A DNA stretch of 64,000 bases from CAVYWD01 sp963772225 (GTDB lineage Bacteria > Myxococcota > Myxococcia > Myxococcales > UBA5297), in NCBI GenBank assembly GCA_963772225.1, contig CAVYWD010000002.1, positions 1,674,001 through 1,738,000 of the forward strand, given 5' to 3'. A model generated the notes under the pieces. That model saw nothing but the letters and a program-made list of their open reading frames with translations, was not told the origin of the DNA and made no database searches. Both the position numbers and the translations under genes were made by a program. Shown one piece after another: positions 57,807 through 64,000 of the stretch (the stretch's first letter is position 1; each line of letters starts with the position of its first letter).

Positions 57807-59150
57807 TCAGCGCTCGCCGACCGGCAGGTCCGAGCCGTAGTAATCCATGCCCAGGTGATCGATGGTCTCCTCGCCAGCGACGACCCGAAGCGTGTTCTTG
57901 AGCTTCGTTAGCTGAATGAAGAGGTCGTTCTCGGCCTCCAGGCCTTCTTTCGCCATCGGGCCCTTGAAGTAGAACGAGAGCCACTCCTGGATGCCGCGCC
58001 ATTCCAGGCGCTTGGCCAGGTCCATGAACAGCGCCAGGTCCAGCACCAGCGGCGCCGCGAGGATGGAGTCGCGGCACAGGAAGTTCACCTTGATCTGCAT
58101 CGGGTAGGACATCCATCCGAAGATGTCGATGTTGTCCCAGCCCTCTTTCTCGTCGCCGCGCGGCGGGTAATAGTGAATGGCGACCTTGTGGGAATATTTG
58201 CCGTAGAGGTCGGGGTAGAGGTTCCGCTCGAGAATGGTCTCCAAAACGCCGACCTTGGTGACCTCCTTGGACTTGAAGGCCTGCGGGTCGTCGAGCACCT
58301 CGCCGTCGCGGTTGCCCAGGATATTGGTGCTGAACCAGCCGTTCAGGCCGAGCGCGCGCGCCTTGAGCGCCGGCGCGAGCACGGTCTTCATCATGGTCTG
58401 GCCGCTCTTCAAGTCCTTGCCGGCGATGGGCACGGCCAGCTCGCGGGCCAGCTCCTGCAGCGCCGGGGTGTCGACCGAGAGGTTCGGCGTGCCGTTGGCG
58501 AAGGGCACGCCCTCGCGGAGCGCCGCGTAGGCGTAGAGCATGGTCGGCGACACGGCCGGGTCATTGCCGTCCAGCGCCTTCTCCAGGTTCTTGAGCGAGC
58601 TCGAGGCGTCGCTGGGGCGGTGGAGCGTCTCAGTGGAGGCGGTGAAGATGACCACCGCGCGCTCGGCGCCGAGGTCGCGCTTGAAGTCCCGGATGTCCTG
58701 GCGCAGCGCCTCGACCTTCTCGCGGGCGGTCTTCTCCGATTTCACGTGATTCACGGCGATTCGACGCACCGACTCCGGGTCGTGCACGCCCTTCTTCGGG
58801 CGGATGGTCGAAAGGAACGGCGCGGATGCCGCGAGATGCTCGGAGCTGAGCACCTTGGACCGGGCGGCCACAGTGGCGCCGTCCTCGTCGACGATGTCCC
58901 AGGCGCCGAAGGCGAGGTCGTCGAGCGAGGCGAGCGGAACCAGGTCCTTGATGCCGACGACGCGGTTCTCGGTGCGCTTGCCGAGCCTGGCCGTCCCCAG
59001 CTGGGTGAGCGAGCCGACCGGGAGCGACTGCCCGCGGCGAACCAAGTCCACGCCCGCAATGAAGGTGGTGGCCACGGCGCCGAGCCCGGGCATCAGCACT
59101 GCCAATTTCCCCTTCTTCGTCTGCTCCGCCGCCTTCAGTTTCCGCTGCAT
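57807..59150 (-). CDS. ino1: myo-Inositol-1-phosphate synthase
   Basis: Protein of 447 aa. Family landmarks: GLGAVATTFIAG (NAD site), SPTMLYAYAALREGVPFANG, GKDLKSGQTMMKTVL with catalytic Lys, STNILGNRDGEVL, and NFLCRDSILAAPLVLDLALF. It converts glucose 6-phosphate to inositol 1-phosphate, the committed step to inositol lipids. It matches the shorter bacterial and archaeal type. AGGAG precedes the ATG at 59150. A candidate sigma-54 promoter lies at 59274-59289, so it may be expressed separately from the genes upstream. Confidence 0.95.
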   Translation of the reverse strand: MQRKLKAAEQTKKGKLAVLMPGLGAVATTFIAGVDLVRRGQSLPVGSLTQLGTARLGKRTENRVVGIKDLVPLASLDDLAFGAWDIVDEDGATVAARSKVLSSEHLAASAPFLSTIRPKKGVHDPESVRRIAVNHVKSEKTAREKVEALRQDIRDFKRDLGAERAVVIFTASTETLHRPSDASSSLKNLEKALDGNDPAVSPTMLYAYAALREGVPFANGTPNLSVDTPALQELARELAVPIAGKDLKSGQTMMKTVLAPALKARALGLNGWFSTNILGNRDGEVLDDPQAFKSKEVTKVGVLETILERNLYPDLYGKYSHKVAIHYYPPRGDEKEGWDNIDIFGWMSYPMQIKVNFLCRDSILAAPLVLDLALFMDLAKRLEWRGIQEWLSFYFKGPMAKEGLEAENDLFIQLTKLKNTLRVVAGEETIDHLGMDYYGSDLPVGER

Positions 59151-59273
59151 GAGAGCTCCTTCATCGCTCGAGGTGAGGCCTTTGGCGCCGTGCCGGCGCC
59201 TGAGATGCGCAGTTTCTTCATAGGGTCGATTCAGCGGGCGCGTTTCTCGGCTCGCCGGCGCGGCGCGCTCGAT

Positions 59274-59289
59274 TGCAATTCGTAAACCA
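59274..59289 (-). promoter_or_regulatory. Candidate sigma-54 (-24/-12) promoter before the inositol-phosphate synthase
   Basis: Minus strand TGGTTTACGAATTGCA matches TGG at -24 and TTGCA at -12 with exact spacing; the four bases after the GG differ from consensus. It lies 124 bp before the ATG at 59150 in a 232-bp gap that is AT-rich for this genome. The gap shows no gene. Confidence 0.4.
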
Positions 59290-59382
59290 GAGCCGCTTCC
59301 CCTCTGGGGAGACCCTCCGGCGCACGCCTGTGTGTCGGAATCGTGAACAGGACGTGTCGGGTTCCCGGCAGCGCCGGCCGCG

Positions 59383-59883
59383 CTACGGCCAGAGCCAGAG
59401 CAGGAGCGCGACGCACGCGCGGGCGTAGACGCCGGCGGCGACGTCATCCATCACGTTGCCGACGCCGTTTTTCACTTCGCGATCGAAGTACGACGCCGGC
59501 CACGGCTTGACCACGTCGAAGAATCGAAACAGCGCGAACCCGGCGACGACCGCCTTCCACGAGGCCGGCACGAGCGCCAGGGTCACGAGCATCCCGGCGA
59601 TCTCGTCGCTGACGATCCGCCCGTCGTCGGGGTGGCCGAACTGGCGCCCGGCCCTGCCCGCGGCCCAGATGGCGACCGCGGTGAAAGCGGCGATCGCCGA
59701 GAGCTGGAGCCACGGCGGCAGCGACGCGAGGGCGAAGTAAGCCGGCACCGCCACGAGCGAGCCGGCCGTTCCCGGCGCGTACGGGACGAGCCCCGCGCCG
59801 AAGCCGGTCGCGATGACCAGGGCCAGGCGGTCGAGGGGTCGGCTGGCCGTCACGCCAGCGCTCGGGTCAACCTTGGACGGCAT
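59383..59883 (-). CDS. pgpA: PgpA-family phosphatase (candidate PI-phosphate phosphatase)
   Basis: Protein of 166 aa, PgpA fold with four hydrophobic segments. It contains GLVPYAPGTAGSLVA, IVSDEIAGML with acidic metal ligands, and FRFFDVVKPWPASYFD then GVGNVMDDVAAG. The family removes phosphate from phosphatidylglycerophosphate; PgpA-like proteins in Bacteroides inositol-lipid clusters act on PI-phosphate. With a CDP-alcohol transferase and inositol-phosphate synthase beside it, that role is likely. It overlaps the RND stop by 17 bp. Confidence 0.9.
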   Translation of the reverse strand: MPSKVDPSAGVTASRPLDRLALVIATGFGAGLVPYAPGTAGSLVAVPAYFALASLPPWLQLSAIAAFTAVAIWAAGRAGRQFGHPDDGRIVSDEIAGMLVTLALVPASWKAVVAGFALFRFFDVVKPWPASYFDREVKNGVGNVMDDVAAGVYARACVALLLWLWP

Positions 59884-62365
59884 CGCTGGCCACCGGCTCG
59901 GGACCGCGCGCCGCGCTCCAGCTCAGGAGCGCCGGCATGAAGAAGAGCGCCGCGGTGAGGCATGCGAATTCTCCCAGGACCGCCAGGGCTCCGAAGGAGT
60001 AGAGCGCTCCATTGCGGGACAGGAGCAACGACGAATATCCGATGATCGTCGTCGCCGAGCAGACCGCCACGGCGCCGCCGGAGTTGGCCACGGCGCGCTC
60101 CAGGCTCTCGCGAGTCCTCCCTTCGACACGGAAGCGGCCGTACACGTTGGCGGCGTAGTCGACGCCGATCCCGAAGGTGATGGGCAGCGCCACGAAGTTG
60201 AGAAAGTTGAACCGCATGCCCGTGAGCGCGGCCAGGCCCACCGTCCAGGTGACGCCGAGGACGAGCGAGACCGTCACCGCGAGCGTCCCCTGGGCGCCGC
60301 GCGCCAGGACCATGGAGAGGAGCACCACCGCGATCAACGCGACGAGCGTGGCGAGCGGACCGTCGTGCGAGATGGCCTCGAACATGTCGGCGAAGACCAG
60401 GTACGAGCCGGCGACGACCGCGTTGGGCGGCAGCGGCGTCCTTCGCACCTCTTTCGCCAGGCGGGTCACCACCCGCCCGTCGGCGGTCTGCGTCCCGTGC
60501 TTCGGGAAGAGCAGCACCAGCCGACCCTCGCTGCCGTTGGTTTCCCGGAATTGGCTCCGGACGTCTTCCGGGAGGTCGCGGGAGGTGAAAGGGCTTAGCT
60601 CCGCCGAGAGGAGCCAGTCCTGCGCCGCCGCTCGCGTCTTCTCGTCCAGGCGCGCGAGCCGGTCCGGGCGCAAGAGCTTGCGGATGCGCTGGAGGATTTC
60701 GATCTTGCGGGGTTGGTCCTCGGCGACCAGCGATTGGATGGTGAGCGCGCTCCCCAGCAGGTGCTCCCCGGGGCCGGCCATGTCCTTGGCGAACGCGGCG
60801 GCGAGCGGCTTGACCTGGTCGTCGCTCGCGGTGAGGACCACGACGGGCGTGAGGAACCGCTGGACGATGGCGTCCACTTTCCCGTCGATCTCGTTGGTGC
60901 CGCCCGGCTCCGAGGCCCAGCTCGACTTGAGGTGGGTGGTGTCGTGGTCGATTGGGTCCGGCGCCAGCTTGGCGATCCCCGCCGCCGCGAGCGCCGTCAC
61001 GAGGACGCTGGCGCCAGCCACGAGCCGCGGCCGCCCCACGCTGAAGGAGCCGATGGCCTGAAACGCGCGGTCGATCGTCCGGGGCCCTTCCTTGCTGTGC
61101 GAGAACGGCCAGCGCTCCTCGAGCGCCAGGGTCAATGGCGGGAGCAGAAGATAGGTCAGGATCCAGCAGAGGACCATGCCGACTCCGCCCATGAAACCGA
61201 AGTGGCTGTACCCGCGGAAGTCGGTGATCATCAGCGACGCGTAGGAGAGGGCCGCGGCGCAGCTCGCGATCAGCGTTGGGGCGAGCGTTCCTCGCAGCGC
61301 CGTCGCCATCGCCTCGTTCGGAGTCTTCGAGCGCCGGCGCTCCTCGACGTAGCGCGAAAGCAAAATGATGCCGGCGTTGACGCCGTTCCCGATGATGATG
61401 GAGCCCAGGAACGCGGTGCTGGCGTTGAGCGAGCCGATGACGGCGTAGGCGATGGCGAAGGTCAACAACGTCCCGATGGCCAGAGGAAACCCCAGCGCCA
61501 GCAGGCCGGGGCCCCATCGGTAGAAGCCGAGCAAGAGCAGGGACTCCAAAATGAGCACCACGATGGTGGACTCGAGGATGTCGCTCTGCAGCGAGCGCTG
61601 CTCCTGGATGACCGACTCGATGTCGCCGGTGTATTGCAGCTTGACGTTGGGCAGATTCAGCTCGCGCGCCACCGTCTTCCCGAGCGCGTCGATCCGGTCG
61701 CGGAAGGCGAGGCTCGCCTCGTAGCCCATCAATCCGCTGGAGGCGTAGAACACCATCGCCAGCGACTGGCCGTCGGGGCCGTCGTAGTAGCCGGAGTCGA
61801 AGGTCTTCATCATCGAAGCCTTCTTGGCGTAGCGCTCGAAGATGCCGTCGAAGCCCGGCGGCGACTCGTCGTCGATGCCCAGGCTGAACGGGTTGGCCTT
61901 CTTCTTTTCGAACGCGACCCGCGCCTCGACGCGCTGCTGAAGCTCCTCGAGGTCGCCCAGCTCCGCGAAGAGCACCTTGCGCTTGCCGAAGAAGTCCTGG
62001 AGCTCTTTGGGGCGGTAGTCGATGAGGCGGGGGGCGCCCTCCGGGAGCTGGCGCGCCCTGTGCGCGAATTCGTCGGCGAAGCGGTGCAGCTCGGGCGCGG
62101 GCGCGCCGGTCACGTAGGCCGTGAGCTGCATGTTCTCGCCCAGGCGCGCGTGGAGCTCGTTGATGGCCTCGATGCTCGGCGCCGTCTTCGGCAGAAGCTC
62201 TTCCAGGGCCGCGCGCAGATTGGCGTACAGAAGAATCGCCGGCGGCAAGGCCAGCGCCATCACGGCGAGCCCGACCAGGACGGCCGTCCGGCGATGGGCG
62301 TTGAGCTTCTGCGAGAGGCTCAAGAGCTTCTCGATGAGCCGGGGCGTAGCAGCAGCATCTTTCAT
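59867..62365 (-). CDS. MMPL/RND lipid transporter (second copy)
   Basis: Protein of 832 aa with two RND halves: FLGSIIIGNGVNAGIILLSR, NFVALPITFGIGVDYAANVY, AVAVCSATTIIGYSSLLLSR. Same layout as the transporter at 46296, so the two are paralogues, each with its own MlaC-like carrier. It probably exports the inositol lipid from the inner membrane. First gene of the operon; a sigma-54-like promoter is at 62502-62517. The ATG at 62365 fits the conserved N-terminal helix (RRTAVLVGLAVMALAL). Confidence 0.9.
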   Translation of the reverse strand: MKDAAATPRLIEKLLSLSQKLNAHRRTAVLVGLAVMALALPPAILLYANLRAALEELLPKTAPSIEAINELHARLGENMQLTAYVTGAPAPELHRFADEFAHRARQLPEGAPRLIDYRPKELQDFFGKRKVLFAELGDLEELQQRVEARVAFEKKKANPFSLGIDDESPPGFDGIFERYAKKASMMKTFDSGYYDGPDGQSLAMVFYASSGLMGYEASLAFRDRIDALGKTVARELNLPNVKLQYTGDIESVIQEQRSLQSDILESTIVVLILESLLLLGFYRWGPGLLALGFPLAIGTLLTFAIAYAVIGSLNASTAFLGSIIIGNGVNAGIILLSRYVEERRRSKTPNEAMATALRGTLAPTLIASCAAALSYASLMITDFRGYSHFGFMGGVGMVLCWILTYLLLPPLTLALEERWPFSHSKEGPRTIDRAFQAIGSFSVGRPRLVAGASVLVTALAAAGIAKLAPDPIDHDTTHLKSSWASEPGGTNEIDGKVDAIVQRFLTPVVVLTASDDQVKPLAAAFAKDMAGPGEHLLGSALTIQSLVAEDQPRKIEILQRIRKLLRPDRLARLDEKTRAAAQDWLLSAELSPFTSRDLPEDVRSQFRETNGSEGRLVLLFPKHGTQTADGRVVTRLAKEVRRTPLPPNAVVAGSYLVFADMFEAISHDGPLATLVALIAVVLLSMVLARGAQGTLAVTVSLVLGVTWTVGLAALTGMRFNFLNFVALPITFGIGVDYAANVYGRFRVEGRTRESLERAVANSGGAVAVCSATTIIGYSSLLLSRNGALYSFGALAVLGEFACLTAALFFMPALLSWSAARGPEPVASDAVQG

Positions 62366-62501
62366 AGAGGACTCGGAGAACCTAGGGGCGGCAGCTCGTT
62401 GGGTCGAGGTGAGAGCGATGCTAGGCGGCGCCGATCGGCTCGCGCGTCGATGGGCAGGGGCGGTTCAGCAGGATCGCTCGATTCTATGCACCGGAGCGCC
62501 C

Positions 62502-62517
62502 AGCAGGCTTCATGCCA
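62502..62517 (-). promoter_or_regulatory. Candidate sigma-54 (-24/-12) promoter of the lipid operon
   Basis: Minus strand TGGCATGAAGCCTGCT matches TGGCACG-N4-TTGCW at 10 of 12 defined positions (T for C at position 6, C for T at position 12), with GG and GC correctly spaced. It is 137 bp before the RND start at 62365. The same operon ends with a sigma-54 activator. Confidence 0.55.
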
Positions 62518-62637
62518 CCGCTTCACAGCAGGGGCCTCCCAGCGGGGTGGCGCGCCCCAGGGCCGGGATGGTGTCGGAATCTTGTACAGCCAGTGTCGGA
62601 GCGGCGGCAAGCGCGCGGGCGATCGCGAGCGGACGGC

Positions 62638-63267
62638 TCAAAGGCGCCGAGCCAGGGCGAGCTTCAGCCCGAAGCCCACCAGCGCGAGCCCTGCCAGGCG
62701 CGACGCGACCCGGCGGGCGCCAGGCAATTGCGAGAGCCACTGCGCGAGCGCGTTGCCCGCGAGGACCAGCGCCGTCTGGTAGGCGAGGCTCAGGCCCGTC
62801 ACGTGGAGCATCATGGCGGCGAGCGTCGCTCGAGAGGTGGTCGCGGCCATGAATTGCGGGAAAAACGCCATGAAGAAGACGGCGACCTTCGGGTTCGTCA
62901 GCGCCACCGCGAAGGCCTGGCGAGCATCGCGCAGTACCGGAGGAGTCGAGTCCTCCGCCACCGCCTCGGCGTCCGCCGGCGCGCGCAACATGCGCACGCC
63001 GAGATAGACGAGGTAGGCGATACCGAGCCCCTGCAGGGCGCCGAAGACCCAAGGGGACGCGGCGAGGATGGCGGCAAGCCCCAGCGCTGCAGCAGACATG
63101 TAGACGAAGTCGCCCGCCAGAGTGCCGGCCACTGCCTGCATTCCCGCGGCAATGCCTCCGCGCGCCGTCGCGCGCAAGATGGCTATCGTGCCCGGCCCGG
63201 GGACGGCTTGGAAGAGGAGGATGGCGGCGATGAAGCTCGCGTAATGGTGGATTCCGAAGGGCGGCAT
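62638..63267 (-). CDS. LysE/RhtB-family exporter
   Basis: Protein of 209 aa, about six membrane helices. The family opening AILLFQAVPGPGTIAILRAT and LTNPKVAVFFMAFFPQFM are clear. Such proteins export amino acids or other small metabolites. It is upstream of and co-directional with the RND-led operon but separated by 272 bp containing the sigma-54-like site, so it is probably an independent gene. Confidence 0.9.
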   Translation of the reverse strand: MPPFGIHHYASFIAAILLFQAVPGPGTIAILRATARGGIAAGMQAVAGTLAGDFVYMSAAALGLAAILAASPWVFGALQGLGIAYLVYLGVRMLRAPADAEAVAEDSTPPVLRDARQAFAVALTNPKVAVFFMAFFPQFMAATTSRATLAAMMLHVTGLSLAYQTALVLAGNALAQWLSQLPGARRVASRLAGLALVGFGLKLALARRL

Positions 63268-63428
63268 GGTGGCACCCGCCGGGCCATGAATGGCCCGGCT
63301 ATTCGTACAAAGCCGGCTGAAGCCGACTGGGTATTGAAGGATTGGAAGGTTCGAGCTCCGCTTCGAGCCGGCCCGTCGAGTGGTGCTGCTTCTGGTTTAG
63401 TCCCTTCGGCGCGAAATCTTGCGCAGGA

Positions 63429-63796
63429 TGGCAAAGACTTCAGGTTCCAGACCCCAGACCCCAGGAACAGCAGTACCTGAAGCCTGGGGCCGCTTCCCGA
63501 GCAACGAGAAGATCCGGCTGGAGGATGCCGAAGCGGCCCACGTGAGATTCGTGCTCGGTAATCGCTCGAGAGTGACCGCCTCTCTCGACTGGACAGAATA
63601 TGCCGACGGCACCCGACACCGCATCGCCCTCAATCTCGTCACACGCCATGGTCGAGCAACTCCGCTGGCGTGGAAGACCGTCACCGCGGATGAGCTCCTG
63701 GGAAAACTCGAGAATGCCGCGGAACGACTTTGGGAATCCTTCTGGCAGACGTTCACGCATCAGCGAGTGTGGTGCGAAGAAATGGGGCTGATATGA
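63429..63796 (+). pseudogene. IS4-type transposase fragment
   Basis: A 122-residue frame contains RVTASLDWTEYADGTRHRIA and LVTRHGRATPLAWKTV, which looks like the first catalytic Asp region of an IS4-group transposase (usual pattern LDWTDFxxDGQ, LVTxHGRATPL). The rest (DELLGKLENAAERLWESFWQ) does not continue a transposase, and no second Asp or Glu domain follows. It is a truncated remnant, unrelated in sequence to the IS at 22101. An 8-bp dyad CTTCAGGT/ACCTGAAG lies at 63438-63482. Confidence 0.5.
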
Positions 63797-63806
63797 GGGG
63801 ATGGCT

Positions 63807-63995
63807 TTAGCCCGCGGCCAGCAGAGCCGCTTCCTCAGGGTCCGGGAGCGCGATTCGGCCGTCGACGCTGAATTGATAGTCCCGGAAGACGTGCTCGGTG
63901 CTCAGGATTTGGTAAGTCCCGTCGGCCTTTCTGCGGGTGGTGTCCTTGAGCCGATACGTGAGGTGGCCGCAAGTCCAGCACTCGAAGTTTCGCAT
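63807..63995 (-). CDS. Small CxxC protein, hypothetical
   Basis: Protein of 62 aa beginning MRNFECWTCGHLTYRLKDTT, with one CxxC pair, a basic middle and an acidic Ala-rich end (DPEEAALLAAG). Its ATG is 5 bp inside the window edge, so the ribosome site is not visible and a longer N-terminus cannot be excluded. The single CxxC could bind a metal as a dimer. No family recognised. Confidence 0.5.
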   Translation of the reverse strand: MRNFECWTCGHLTYRLKDTTRRKADGTYQILSTEHVFRDYQFSVDGRIALPDPEEAALLAAG

Positions 63996-64000
63996 ATGGG

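Overview
The window is high-GC DNA (strongly GC-biased third codon positions, frequent GTG/TTG starts) and looks like a chromosome segment of a Myxococcota-type (deltaproteobacterial) organism. That is an inference from gene content: a PilZ-Hsp70 fusion, a zinc-ribbon/Pro-rich/RDD protein, paired two-component and sigma-54 regulators, many lipoproteins and G/C-rich hairpin repeats. No rRNA, tRNA or CRISPR was found. Several otherwise good genes carry single-base indels at or beside short homopolymers (8833-8834, 18303, 35264-35265, 35682-35683), so some 'pseudogenes' may be sequencing errors.

Layout. 0-11.5 kb is mixed accessory sequence: a MerR-type promoter with a truncated gene, divergent LysR/MFS genes, a PAS-domain scrap, an MBL-fold hydrolase, a decayed stretch, YjbQ, an OmpA-type lipoprotein, a 138-bp hairpin element, a GH13 enzyme, a frameshifted lipoprotein, and a B12-binding radical SAM protein with a TetR regulator. 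12.2-17.3 kb is a NAD-linked [NiFe]-hydrogenase operon (hoxF with a fused HoxE-like domain, hoxU, hoxY, hoxH, and an endopeptidase). 17.4-20.2 kb holds a frameshifted serine hydrolase and an efflux MFS. 20.2-20.7 kb is a non-coding repeat patch with a perfect 41-bp inverted repeat. 20.8-24.0 kb is a secreted papain-like/C39-type protease gene split by a clean IS4-family insertion with a 13-bp target duplication; excision of IS plus one duplication would restore the frame. 25-39 kb is housekeeping-like: gyrA, a SprA-type HEAAH protein, DUF4272, RDD, pirin, gnd-zwf-pgl, tpx, PilZ-Hsp70 and a winged-helix protein.

39.5-62.4 kb is the most interesting part: a lipid island. A 12-gene minus-strand series (62365 down to 48783) holds an MMPL/RND transporter, a PgpA-like phosphatase, myo-inositol-1-phosphate synthase, an MlaC-like lipid carrier, a CDP-alcohol phosphotransferase, a class III aminotransferase, a GtrA protein, a PAP2/Aur1-like enzyme, a Gfo/Idh dehydrogenase, a DUF3047 protein, a histidine kinase and an NtrC-type sigma-54 activator. 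Converging on it is a TolC-MlaC-RND operon. Next to that are a GT4 glycosyltransferase, an LPG-synthase-type flippase and a second DUF3047 protein, then a second histidine kinase of the same architecture as the first. Sequences resembling -24/-12 sigma-54 promoters precede the RND-led operon, the inositol-phosphate synthase and the glycosyltransferase operon. Together the genes suggest synthesis, modification and envelope transport of an inositol-headed (phospho- or sphingo-) lipid under sigma-54 two-component control. The pathway reading is inferred from family membership; the motifs are seen directly.

62.6-64 kb ends with a LysE exporter, an IS4-type transposase fragment and a small CxxC protein.
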